64,000 bases of DNA from Davidsoniella eucalypti (taxonomy: Eukaryota > Ascomycota > Sordariomycetes > Microascales > Ceratocystidaceae), in assembly GCA_004009845.1 (NCBI GenBank), contig RMBW01000040.1, positions 186,001-250,000 on the forward strand. The letters run 5' to 3'. Below are positions 38,354-48,841 of this stretch, one piece after another; the first letter of the stretch is position 1; each line of letters starts with the position of its first letter. Position numbers and translations under genes: made by a program. The notes beneath the pieces are model-generated. The model did not search any database and was not told the origin of the DNA. It saw only the letters and a list, made by a program, of their open reading frames with translations.

Positions 38354-39311
38354 ATGGCACTGTGTATGTCACACGAATCACCAAAACCAGCATCGCTATC
38401 AAGTCCTGCTACGTCTGTCTCCATATCGCCGAAAATTTCAAATTTGTCCATCCCGAAGATCAACACAGACCCGGCCATCAGATTCGCATCCGACTTATTC
38501 AATCAGCTTGACATCATTACTGGGGATTTTCTGATTGTTGAAGGTGAGATACCTTGACTTTATTTGCAACTTTCTTTACTAATCCTATTTTCTTTTAGAT
38601 GTTTCGCCTGATCAATTCAGTGTAATTGAGAAGGCCAGAGATGCTCGTGGCAGGCATTGGCGGTTCCATTACCGTGCAGAGCCCAAGTCACTATTCATAA
38701 CAATTCCAACTCTTGTACATGAGGCATGCCATGCGAGTCTCTATCATGAAATTGTAATGAGAATGATATTGACAGGCTTGGAAGGTTATTGGATGCCATT
38801 TGCTACTACAACACTTTCTGGGGAAGATGGTACTGGTGGTGATAGCGGACAGGGTGATTCAAGTGGTGGTCCAATGCTACGAGGCCGAAGATGGCCTACT
38901 CTCATGATTGAAGCTGGCTATTCCCAGTCGCTGAGCCAGCTCAGAAGAAAAATGAGGTGGTGGTTTGACAAGTCATGTCACCAGATCAAAATTGTTCTTC
39001 TTTCAAAGTTTGACCCTCAGTCTCAGACCATTGTCATAGAAAGGTGGGAAGAGGAAGTGAGCCAACCCCGGCCTGGTGCTACTGAAACCAGAGCTTCAAG
39101 CCACATGGAGCCAGTACTCCAGCAAACCATCTCTATCACTAGAGGTGCGGATAGTGATCCTACATCATACAATGTAACTAGCGGCGCATTGTTGTTGAAG
39201 TTCAAGCTACTCTTCTTGAGAGATGCTGGTCCCAATGAGGCAGATATAGTTATTGAGATCCCACGTCTACAGATGTTTGCTCATCATGTCTGGTTTGTAG
39301 TTGAAAGCTAA
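38354..39311 (+). CDS. Copy A: putative PD-(D/E)XK/Uma2-like fungal protein
   Basis: Exons 38354-38543 and 38599-39311 (GTGAGA donor, TTTTAG acceptor) give 300 residues. The N-terminal exon is a Ser/Pro-rich tail followed by ITGDFLIVED. Exon 2 holds a conserved core: IEKARDARGRHWRF, ITIPTLVHEACHASLYHE, a Gly/Asp-rich GDSSGGPM loop, WPTLMIEAGYSQSLSQLR, MRWWFDKS, IKIVLLSKFDPQSQTIVIERWEE, and a C-terminal region ending in VVES. From memory this order (HE helix, acidic loop, Pro-Thr-hydrophobic-Glu-x-Gly-x-Ser, WW, VK(I/V)V strand) matches an abundant uncharacterised fungal family that resembles restriction-endonuclease-like folds. That assignment is inference, and catalytic activity is unproven. 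A nearly identical exon 2 lies in copy B. Confidence 0.75.
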
Positions 39312-39417
39312 ATACCTTGCTACTTTATATTTACCAATACATGAATTCGTCTACCGCGAAGTCCGTTCTTGTTTATTTATTAGTTTGTTTATTTGTTGAT
39401 GAACTCTTCATATCAAT

Positions 39418-39462
39418 CACGTGAGAGTGTCTGTAATGATGACGTAATAAATTGATATAAAA
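39418..39462 (+). promoter_or_regulatory. Core promoter of copy B
   Basis: CACGTG at 39418-39423, TGACGTAA at 39440-39447 and TATAAAA at 39456-39462, in the same order and spacing as in copy A, with the ATG at 39566. Confidence 0.5.
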
Positions 39463-39565
39463 GTCACAAAATTGCTAGCACCTTTCAACTTTCTTCCTAC
39501 ACTTCTACAAATACTATCAAACACTACTATACCAAACACTACGAATTTCATCGCCACCACTCACC

Positions 39566-40522
39566 ATGGCACCGGATATGCCACACGAATTACCAAAACC
39601 ATCAACTTCTCCTACGTCTATGTCCATATCGCCGAAAACTTCAAATTTGTCCATCCCAAAGATCATTACAGACCCGACTGTCAAATTCCGATCCACCAGC
39701 AAGTTATTGGATGAACTTTACAGAATTACAGGTGATTTTCTCATTGTTACAGGTAAGATGATTCATTTACATATATATGTAAACTTGTACTAATCCTTCT
39801 TACTATTAGATGTCTTGCCAGATCAGTTTTCTGCAATTGAGAAGGCCAGAGATGCTCGTGGCAGGCATTGGCGGTTCCATTACCGTGCAGAGCCCAAGTC
39901 ACTATTCATAACAATTCCAACTGGTGTTCATGAGGCATGCCATGCGAGTCTCTATCATGAAATTGTAATGAGAATGATATTGACAGGCTTGGATGGTTAT
40001 TGGATGCCATTGGCTGCTAAAACATTTTCTGGAGAAGATGGTACTGGTGGTGATAGCGGACAGGGTGATTCAAGTGGTGGTCCAATGCTACCAGGCCAAA
40101 GATGGCCTACTCTCATGATTGAAGCTGGTTATTCCCAGTCGCTGAGCCAGCTCAGAAGAAAAATGAGGTGGTGGTTTGACAAGTCAAGTCACCAGATCAA
40201 AATTGTTCTTCTTTCAAAGTTTGACCCTCAGTCTCAGACCATTGTCATAGAAAGGTGGGAAGAGGAAGTGAGCCAACCCCGGCCTGGTGCTACTGCAACC
40301 AGAGCTTCAAGCCACATGGAGCCAGTACTCCAGCAAACCATCTCTATCACTAGAGGTGCGGATAGTGATCCTACATCATACAATGTAACTAGCGGCGCAT
40401 TGTTGTTGAAGTTCAAGCTACTCTTCTTGAGAGATGCTGGTCCTAGTGAGACCAACATAGTCCTCGATATCCCAGGTCTACAGATGTTTGCTTATCGTGT
40501 CTGGCATCAAGTTGAAAACTAA
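39566..40522 (+). CDS. Copy B: putative PD-(D/E)XK/Uma2-like fungal protein
   Basis: Exons 39566-39752 and 39810-40522 give 299 residues. Exon 2 has exactly the same length (713 bp) as in copy A and nearly the same sequence, with the same motifs (VHEACHASLYHE, GDSSGGPM, WPTLMIEAGYS, MRWWFDKS). Exon 1 is much more diverged and carries small in-frame indels: the protein starts MAPDMPHELPKPS against MALCMSHESPKPA. The last residues also differ (HQVEN against VVES). Both frames are open, so both genes look functional. Function is unknown; nuclease-like fold is inferred from the motif order. Confidence 0.75.
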
Positions 40523-40566
40523 ATAGCTTGCTACTTTATATTTACCAATACACAGGTTTATGATTC

Positions 40567-42485
40567 TTTATTTGTGTTGGAGGTTGTGATTTAAGTATCA
40601 AGGCGCACTGTACTTTTTCAGTATCAACCAGAGCAGTTCAAGTGGCTAGTGATGTCTCACACACCAAACATCCAAAGAAACATAAAGACGCACCTCGACC
40701 TAATCCTAAGTGGCAAAAACCTCAAGCCAGGCACCATCGCTTAAGGCTAAGAAGCAAAACTAGTATAAAATTCTGGCAGTAAAGTCGCCATGTCTTAGCC
40801 ATTGGGGTCATAAAACACCATGTTTCCGAGTTTTTCTTCTTGACATTTCGCATGATTCGGACTAGCCAGTTGTTTCCGTGCATGATGCGCTTCAGAGTCG
40901 TAATGTCTTTGTCCGAAAAGCAGTCTTTCAAGGCCTATTACTCAGACATATCGAGACAGGATATATTATAATACGCATTTGTGTCTAGTACAAGCCCATG
41001 TTTTGCATAAAGCCGTATTGACCCAAGCTTTCTTCTCGAGGCGTCAAATGTCACACAAAAACAAGTTCTCGGTTTCGAAACACCGTTCTAACTTGTACCA
41101 TGAAAACAGTATGGTTTCTAGAGCTCCCAATGTCTACCATAAATCACGTTGTAGGATATAGTAGCTTTTCTCAACCCCCCTAGAGTCTTAGAGCCAATGT
41201 CGGACAAGCATTTTTGTACATAGTCGTATTGTTACCTTGTCCATGATGTCTACGAAGTAGGGCAGTGGTAAAGGGATATGGATCTGATCATAATCAACTA
41301 TTTCAGGCCACTATCGCAGGTATTCAACTTTGCGTCAGACAGGCAAGTCAGTGAGGTTATCTCTTTTGGTGACACTATTCGACGACGCCTTCGGCTCGTG
41401 TTCCGCGGAATATGATCTTATCCCACGTCGTATTTTTGTGACTTGACCCAGCATGGTTGTTTCGTGGAGAAGGATATACAAGACATCAGATATATCTATA
41501 CAAAACAACGTTCATCACCTTATCTAATGCACTTTCAGTACTGAACGCTATACTACTTTCTACAATAATAGTACAGGATGTGAAGGAGAGTGACAGCCAG
41601 ATTCGGGCAAGTCAAATGCAACCGTGGGTGGCGACATAAGTAAGTTTGTAGTAAAAGAAGAGACTTGTTGTGAATAATTGTTATGGTTAAATGCCTGATA
41701 GAGGCTTAGGTTGGTCTAGTTGTATTGGTATAAGAACATAAGCAATAGAGTAGCAGTGGGTGATATCTTAACAGGGATTATAAGATGAAGCATGATCTAC
41801 ATCAGCAAAGATCCATCTCTTCATTGTTATAGCTTTACATACAATGTAGTCGTATACAGATACTAATATGTACTAAACAATGGCCAAGTATAGACTGCTG
41901 TCAAGGAAGCTTGACGCCAGGATTTAGGGACAAAGATGGAGTGAGATCGCCTGGTTAGTTAACGTATTGTCCTGATCTCCATAGTTTTCAGAATCTTGTA
42001 ACGGGGCCATGCAGTAAGATGTCACTCAGCCTTGATTTGTCACCTGTTAGGGATATAAAGCCCGACAGAGTTGCTAAGAATATCTCTGTTTAACTCATTC
42101 TGTACCAGCTTAGAGCAAAACTACTACTGAAGTCTGCCCTATGTTTATGGCAGTGCGTCTGAGGGTTTGGGCAGCCTCTCCACTCACGAAGTTCTGCGGA
42201 AGGTAGCATATAACGATGCCATAACAAATGTTCTGTGTCTCAGTGGCCTGTCACTGTTGAGAAGTAGGCTGCCCTTCACCTTGCATTGTATACTAGTATT
42301 AGTTCAGGGTTGTGTATCTTAGGATACCGATGCTACATAGCTATCAAGAGCTCCATTTACACCTTGATATAATTGAATTAAAAAAAACCCTCATTCTGTA
42401 ATATATTTGTATATGTATGGGGTTATATATATACCTTCATTTATCTAACCGGTTATATTTCTTTACTTCTTACTTGAGCATAGAA
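40567..42485. other. Intergenic, no supported gene
   Basis: About 1.9 kb between tandem unit B and the NACHT-like gene. A minus-strand frame at 40722-40931 (MKDCFSDKDITTLKRIM) and short frames at 40979-41161 have no recognisable domain and no clear splice partners; they may be remnants of a decayed gene. Confidence 0.4.
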
Positions 42486-44643
42486 ATGAGAGCATCGTCG
42501 GTATCGAAAAACATGACATCGAAATATGCCAAGCTTTACGCCGATGACGAACTTGAGAGTTCCGAGTATGTTTTAGTGCCTCAAATGATACCAATAGCAA
42601 GTTGAACAATAAACTAACGCCATTGAAGGGAGTGGGCTTTGTGTAAGCAAAAATTGAAAGAACTAGAAACTAGACAGCAAACCACGATCTGCAATATGCG
42701 CGATTCTGGGCTGATTGATATCGTTTCTAGGTGTAACGAGACTCAAAGCAAACAAGAGAAGCTCCGCACCATCAAGAGCATCCGAAAGCATGCTGGGCTA
42801 TCAAATTCATCGTTTGGCGGACTGCGTATCTGGGCGAAGGATACAGGTCGAGATGCCCAGCACAGTTTCCGTGTGACTTTATTTTGCGCATCTGTGAGAG
42901 CACATTGTTCATATCAGAAGCTTTAACATTTGGGACACACTATAAGATTGCTGTCAATGCCGTGTCGCTGATACATGATGTAAGTAAAGCATACCTAGAG
43001 CTGGGCTAGGCTTGACACATGATTGTGATTTGGGTCGCTAACTGGCGCCGGTAGGCATATCAACAACATAAAGACCTCAAGGATAAGGTGCAGCAAGTGC
43101 TTAGAAACGTGGAAGTCCTGCTTCCTGAAGTAAAATTCCTCCTCATGGCTGCCAAAACCAAGGCAATGGTTGTTGCCCTGAACAGCCTGTTCACTGCTGT
43201 GATACAATCTATTGATGACAACGCGTCGTATCTTCGGCGTAGGACTATATGTAAGTTTCATGTGTCCGTCCATCATATTATCATACTGATGATTAGGCTT
43301 TGAATGAACAACCTTTAACTCACACTATCGGGACTGCAGACAATACATTCTTCCATATAACCGGCTTTCAACAAGCATGCGAGCAGTCAATCGGTGACAT
43401 CGAGGTTGCCGCTCAGAAAGTCAACCATGCCCGAGATATTGCCCACATGACTGCAGATATGCTAGGCATGGTGCAGCGCCTGGTTTTTATGAGTGAATAT
43501 CATGTAGTTAATACACTTTACAAAAGCGACATTGCGGCCTTGACGATGCCTCATGATTGCCTCGAAGACATGACCTTCAATAACTGGGAGCGGATGTATT
43601 TGTCACAATTACAACAGTGGTTTAGAATCATGACTCCGTTGAGTCCCAAAGACAGACAACAGCAAATTGAGATGGCTGATGTCTTTGATATGCCAGCTCC
43701 TCGTGCCTCCATCAAAGGCATGACTCAAAAATGGCTAAAACGGCTGATGGCCTATCACCGGAAAGAGCTTGCCCATGAGATAGAGGCGCCTACCACGTTG
43801 GAGACTAGATTTCATGGGGCAATGGGGCAACGAACGATAACAACGGAGAAAACCAAGTCAACAGTCACTTTTCAAGATGCTGAAGTGGTGCCACAAGAAG
43901 AAAAGAAGCGAGTCAACGGATTCGTGGTATTGTTAAGCAGATGTTTGGGCGTTAGCCTTCCCGAGCAAACAGATACAACAGTTGCCGAAGTTCAGCATGC
44001 CGATAACCCAGACCAACAACGCGTCTATATGGAAACCGACGACTTCCAGAAGAAGCAGCCTATTGCCGAAGTAGCATCGCTGATCTGGATCACCGGCCGG
44101 ACAAACCATCAAGGAGTGTCTTCATTTTGTGTCGATATCATTCGATACACACAAAGGCAAAAAAAGATTCCCATAGCGTTTGTTTTTTGCCGTAAGAACG
44201 AAGGCCTGCGATACACAGTCACTCGCTTACTCAAGACTCTCATTGTTCAGATCCTTGATGCCTTTCCAGGACTCTATATGCAGTCTCGTGATTTGCGAGT
44301 CAACCGTATATTCCAGACTGCAGCAAATGATGTCATGGATAAAGACAGCCCACCTTCCGTTGTATGGGGTTTCCTGATCCAGTTGCTACGGATGATAGAG
44401 TCAGTCAATATTGCTAAGAAGGAGAAATTGCTACTCGTTATCGACCGTCTTGATCTATGCAAGGCACATTCCGACTTTGGCATTGCTCGGGATTTCATCC
44501 CTGGAATACAGACACTGGCTCATGATCTTTCATGTCTTCGGGTCATCGTCACAACTGCAAATATTCCGGCTAAAGTAATACCAACTTTAAGAATTCAATC
44601 CGGCTGGATCACGGGCTATACTTCAATGCATACTTTACACTAA
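42486..44643 (+). CDS. STAND/NACHT-like protein with eroded P-loop (model uncertain)
   Basis: Best open model: exons 42486-42565, 42629-42825, 42918-42979, 43055-43250, 43340-44643, giving 612 residues. The 92-bp intron 42826-42917 is the weak point; without it exon 2 is frameshifted (stop near 42926). The N-terminal half looks like the helical domain found before fungal NACHT modules (FGTHYKIAVNAVSLIHD, then LRNVEVLLPEVKFL). The NTPase region starts LIWITGRTNHQGVSSF at about 427-442, where family members have GKPGSGKS-like Walker A; here the Gly-Lys-Ser/Thr core is gone. Following strands (PIAFVFCRKNEG, LLKTLIVQIL) and a Walker B-like LLLVIDRLDLC (about 542-552) are present. The protein ends soon after the IVTTANIP segment, without winged helix or repeats. 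It may be a truncated regulator or a pseudogene. Confidence 0.55.
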
Positions 44644-45541
44644 ATAAGTTGGGGTGATTGGTGCTTTGACTTGGGACAGTTTTGCTTCTTTTGCCTCTGG
44701 GAAAACCACAGATTTTGCTCATACATATGCAACAACCTTCAAAAAGAAGATCTAAACGAAGCATTCCTTTTAGGTGGTCTCTCATCTTTGTTTTATTCAA
44801 TAACTAGCTAGTCTTTGCTGGTTCTTTGTCGTGGGTTTTCGGAACCAAGGTTGAGTGACAACCAAAAGTTGAGAATTACGTCTGTATCATTCATACCCGA
44901 GCCCCCCGTATCACATTTCTTTGATTGCCCTAATCCCTTCTGTATATGTCCATATGCTGTCATTAGCATAATCGTAAATCTTCAAAATCAACCCAAGTTC
45001 TTCAAGTCAACGCAAAGACAAATATTGAAAGTGAAGGTCATAGACGTGTAGAAATAGTACAAGATACAATAATATTATTATTTTTGTTTGTTCCTAGTCT
45101 AAAGTTTTGTGAGGAAAATTAGGATATATCTAGCTGTATAACTGGTTAGCTAGGTAGATATCTGTACATAATATCATAATAACATGATGACACTATCATA
45201 ATCACGAGAGAATAGCGCCTTCTGAATGAAATTAATAGGATTATTGCTTTGTTCTATCTTACGTAAAATAGGGTTATATACAAATAGGGTTCGAGCTGAT
45301 GGCAGCTGATGGCAGCTGATGACAGCCATGTTCTTATCTTTTCTGATAAGAAATAATGACGATAATTATACAATATTTTTTTGAAGTACTGTAGCTCTGA
45401 TAGTCGTAATCACAAGCGTTATACAATTAGTGACAATTGCAAAAAACCCACGAGCCAATCTTTTGCATTTGCCCCTACCGATATTTAAATAGCCAGGCAT
45501 CAATCTTTTTTTGTTTATCCACCAATTTAGCCCTATTCACA
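44644..45541. other. Intergenic upstream of RPC19
   Basis: No gene seen. It contains a 10-bp AGCTGATGGC repeat, about three units at 45294-45325, and a CCAAT box near 45455. The last 100 bp are presumably the RPC19 promoter and leader. Confidence 0.45.
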
Positions 45542-46120
45542 ATGTCCAGTGTCGACGCCGCTATGGAAGATGCCCCTCCGGCCCAGGCCGTTGACCTTGA
45601 GAACGAGGAAGATGTTGAAGAAGAGCTTCCTCAGAGAGTTCGCATTGTATGCTACACAAACACGACGTCTCGAACTTCTGAAGCATAGTACTAATATAAT
45701 GCTTTGTAGCTCCCTGGCTCTGATGATCGTGCCGCTTCTTTCGAGTTCCTTGAAGAGGGCCACACTCTGGGCAACGCCTTGCGGTGGGTGATTATGAAGA
45801 AGTAAGTTAACGTAAGTAATCATATCGTAAATGGCACTAACAATTTATCTCTGCTAGCCCCGATGTTGAGTTCTGCGCCTACGCCATCCCCCACCCTTCC
45901 GAGGCTAAGATGAACATCAGAATTCAGACTTATGGTACGTAAATAATGATAAACTCGTGCTCTAACTCTCGGGCTGAAGCACTACTTGCGTAGTATTGCT
46001 AATGAATAGGTAGACGGTCTTGCTGTCAACGCTCTGCGCAAGGGTCTCAATGACTTGGCTGCGATGTGCGACGTAATGGCCGACAAGTTCACCACCTCGA
46101 TCGAAGGTACCAGAGAGTAA
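45542..46120 (+). CDS. RPC19: RNA polymerases I and III shared subunit AC19
   Basis: Four exons: 45542-45646, 45710-45801, 45858-45934, 46014-46120, giving 126 residues. An acidic N-terminus is followed by SFEFLEEGHTLGNALRWVIMKNPDVEFCAYAIPHPSEAKMNIRIQTYDGLAVNALRKGL in pieces across exons; the HTLGN-LR and PHP motifs are the signature of the bacterial-alpha-like small subunit. AC19 pairs with AC40 to form the assembly platform of Pol I and Pol III in the nucleus. Exon 4 begins after GGTAG rather than the upstream AATAG, because only that acceptor keeps the frame. It is convergent with the complex I gene downstream. Confidence 0.93.
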
Positions 46121-46675
46121 AGCCAATACGCGACGTTGACAAACTACACAACATATACCTGTGTTTCTAAACACAGTGTACTCCACTACATCGACCCCCC
46201 AAAACATACTGCTATGATTCAAGCAAAAACAGAGCGGTATATGCATTCCTTTTTTATAGAGAGGGACTGGATAGATGAGCCGGGGAACTCATATAACAGG
46301 ACACCTACCTCTACAAAACAAAGTCACGGGCCGGGCGCGATGACTTCTATATAACTTGGCGTTACACATTTAGCATAATTTTGATTTCTTTTTCTTAGCG
46401 CCTTTCTCACACGCAATGATTGTTGATGATATGGTTTAAGAAGAAAAGAAACTCTCTTTCTTTTGGGCTAATAAAACAATAGACTGTCAAATATAAATCT
46501 ACACGCAAAAGCTACCCATTAAAAACAAGGTAGAGCATGTGATCATCTCTGTTTGATGCTTGCTGGTACTGGAGTTGGTGTTGGCGCTGTTATAATGCGG
46601 GTCTGAATATCTAGAAGAACCAAGACTTTGGTCTGAGTGGAATATGATATATACATGCTTGAGAAACCGAGGCAC
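46121..46675. other. Convergent 3' intergenic region
   Basis: About 550 bp between the 3' ends of RPC19 and the complex I subunit gene. It likely holds both 3' UTRs; nothing else is seen. Confidence 0.5.
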
Positions 46676-47474
46676 TTAGTTGCGGCCCTGTATAAACTGT
46701 GTTAGTACAACCGATATTTGGTGTCATCAAGGGATGCAATGATGATTACAACTTACCTCCAGGAAGCCCGACATAAAGCTGGAAGGCAGACGTTCGCCTG
46801 CGCGCCAGTTCTCATCCTTGAAGTATGCCATGACATGAGAAGTCTGCTTCCAGAAGTTCATGGTTTCCTATCAATTCACGTAGTTAGCGATTAGCGCTAA
46901 GAGTATAGAATGCTTGATAGGCTGTGTGACAAACCTGGTACTCGGCGTTGCTCTTCGTCAAGAGGACATCAACGTGGTTGATCTTGTTGATGAAGCGGTT
47001 TTTCTCAAACTCCTCGCGTATACGCGTGCGAATGATCGGGACTGTCTTGGGCACATTGTACATGGACTGAATTTCGGGCGCCTGTCGCAGATATCCATGT
47101 TAGTTCACCGATGCCTAGATAGTTTCGTGTTGGACCGTCAGGGCTGTCAAAAAACTAGCTCGCCTTTGAATGACGATAAGGACCCCCCATATCTACGCCA
47201 TCCTGCTGGACTGGAACTAGGCGGCCGGTGATAGTAGAGCCCAGAACATACACGGAATTGGTAATCATTGACTTACAGCACGTAGCCAGGTTCGGTAGGC
47301 ATGAACAACCCGTAATTTGGCATCTGTCCAGTTGACGGCTTCACGGATTGTGCGTTAGTAAATACATGAGTTCTGATTGGCTAATGCGGATACATTAGGT
47401 TTGGATTGTAAATACTGCTTCAGTTACTTACACTGACGAACCCGCACCGCGAGCTCCGTAGGTAATATAGCCAT
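46676..47474 (-). CDS. Mitochondrial complex I LYR-family subunit (NDUFA6/B14, 14.8 kDa type)
   Basis: Five minus-strand exons: 47474-47432, 47338-47277, 47081-46935, 46867-46757, 46687-46676, giving 124 residues. The last exon is only 12 bp (Gly-Arg-Asn-stop) and is easy to miss. Key features: VNWTDAK then HAYRTWLRA (LYR-like motif with Ala in place of Leu), PEIQSMYNVP, IRTRIREEFEKNRF, NKINHVDVLLTKSNAEYQETMNFWKQ and a C-terminal LPSSFMSGFLEGRN. This matches Neurospora nuo-14.8 and human NDUFA6, a peripheral-arm accessory subunit that anchors the mitochondrial acyl carrier protein. No long open frame exists, because all exons are short. It shares a 384-bp divergent promoter region with BUD31. 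Confidence 0.92.
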
Positions 47475-47858
47475 ATAGTTTATTGGAAGATTTGGACTGG
47501 CGTAGAGAAGTACAATTATGCACTAGTGGTTAGATTACCAAGTTCAGCTAGCATCTGGCATCACCACTCTTTGTGAAGCTTCGTCTTGATGATCACTAAA
47601 AACAGACCCACTTGAACAAGCTCCAGACTTCATATCACGTGATTTAGCAAACAAGAATGACGGCGAATCCATCCAAGGCTACGATTCTTGTTGAAACTAA
47701 TGAAAAGAGCCCCACTTTTACTTTTCAAGAGCTTCAGCCTTGTCAAGCTACATACGATAGACAAACATCAGATTTACGCTTTTTGACCTTGATTTTGGAT
47801 CACATCATCGGTATTGTGTACTTCCCTTCGACTTCAATCAAAATTTATACACACAACA
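47475..47858. promoter_or_regulatory. Bidirectional promoter region between NDUFA6-type gene and BUD31
   Basis: 384 bp separate the two divergent start codons. A CACGTG-like site (ATCACGTGAT) lies at 47634-47643. Start sites for both genes must lie here; a short plus-strand frame from 47657 overlaps the BUD31 leader and is probably not coding. Confidence 0.45.
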
Positions 47859-48363
47859 ATGCCCCCTATTCGTTCAACAAAACGCAAAGCGCCCCCGGAG
47901 GGCTTCGAAGACATCGAAAGTGACCTGCTCATCTTTCAGAACAAGATGAAGGATGCGCAGAACAAGCCAACACCCACAGGGCCTAAACACCAATCACAAT
48001 GGGAGATCTTCCAAATTTCTCACCAACGTAGTCGCTACGTATACGACCTTTACTACGAAAAAGAGGCAATCAGTAGGAAGCTATATGAATGGCTATTGAA
48101 GAATGGCTACGCCGATGCTATGCTGATCGCAAAATGGAAGAAGCAGGGTTACGAGAAGGTAAGAGGCATGCGGTAGATATCATGATGATATAGAGACTCT
48201 AACTGTATATTTTCCCTAGCTATGTTGCTTGCGCTGCGTCCAGACCAAAGAAACCAACTTCAACTCGACTTGTATCTGCAGAGTTCCCCGCGCCCAACTT
48301 AAAGAGGACCAAGAAGTTCAATGTGTAAGCTGTGGCTGTCACGGTTGTGCCTCTAGCGACTAA
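47859..48363 (+). CDS. BUD31: Pre-mRNA splicing factor BUD31 (G10 protein)
   Basis: Exons 47859-48158 and 48220-48363 give 147 residues, the usual BUD31 length. MPPIRSTKRKAPPEGFEDIE starts the protein; the core has WEIFQISHQRSRYVYDLYYEKEAISRKLYEWLLKNGYADAMLIAKWKKQGYEKLCCLRC in pieces, and the C-terminal part is Cys-rich (CCLRC, CICRVP, CVSCGCHGC), forming the zinc-binding sites. BUD31 (S. pombe Cwf14) is part of the NineTeen-complex-related core of activated spliceosomes. An upstream in-frame extension without a conserved sequence was left out. Confidence 0.95.
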
Positions 48364-48841
48364 ACGCTATACATATTTGTATTCTTTACGCAACTTACCT
48401 TTGAGCACTTGTCGACCGTAGGGGGTTCATATTTGCTTTTTTGAAATTTTTTCTAAGATACCAACAACCGAAATCTAACGACACATCAACCGGCGGCAAT
48501 TGATAACCGATACGAAACGAAACATATCTTTATTAAACATGGGCGTACACACCATTCGATAGTACAGGAGTTGGAGTTAGGACTTGGGATTATCGACGAT
48601 TCAACTTTTTTGTTTTAGGTTTTGGATATATGCAAGGCATTCCATTGATTTACAATTTTGAAAGAGAAAAAAAGAAAACATACAAAAGAAAGCAACTTGC
48701 TAGCGAATGACAGGAAACTTGTCGATCTATACAGCATCGACAGATATAATGCAAATCATGAATATACGCATCGTAATAGATCGTTTAGGTCGTAAGTAAA
48801 GATGAGGGGAAGTGGGCTTTCTCGAGAGACCAAGATAAGAG
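48364..48841. other. Convergent 3' intergenic region
   Basis: About 480 bp between the BUD31 stop and the stop of the zinc-finger gene; probably 3' UTRs. Nothing else is seen. Confidence 0.5.

Larger units (their letters stand above)
38044..39348 (+). repeat. Tandem duplication unit A (about 1.3 kb)
   Basis: The unit starts at GTCTATCGCCAAGTCCG and includes a minisatellite, promoter, 5' leader, two-exon gene and 3' flank. Unit B begins at 39349 with the near-identical GTCTACCGCGAAGTCCG and repeats the same order. This is a head-to-tail duplication that carries the promoter along. Confidence 0.85.
39349..40566 (+). repeat. Tandem duplication unit B (about 1.2 kb)
   Basis: Second head-to-tail unit with shortened minisatellite, promoter, leader, gene and 3' flank. 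Its end (ACACAGGTTTATGATTC) matches the end of the truncated copy at 37715, so the truncated copy and unit B share an ancestral right border that unit A lacks. Confidence 0.85.

Noticed and set aside
40722..40931. 69-codon minus-strand frame near the tandem repeats
   Set aside because: Looks protein-like in composition but matches nothing I know and has no continuation; listed only as possible gene debris.
42826..42979. Frameshift in exon 2 of the NACHT-like gene as proof of a pseudogene
   Set aside because: A 92-bp intron with a GTATCT donor and ATCAG acceptor restores one open model of 612 residues, so the frameshift is not proven.
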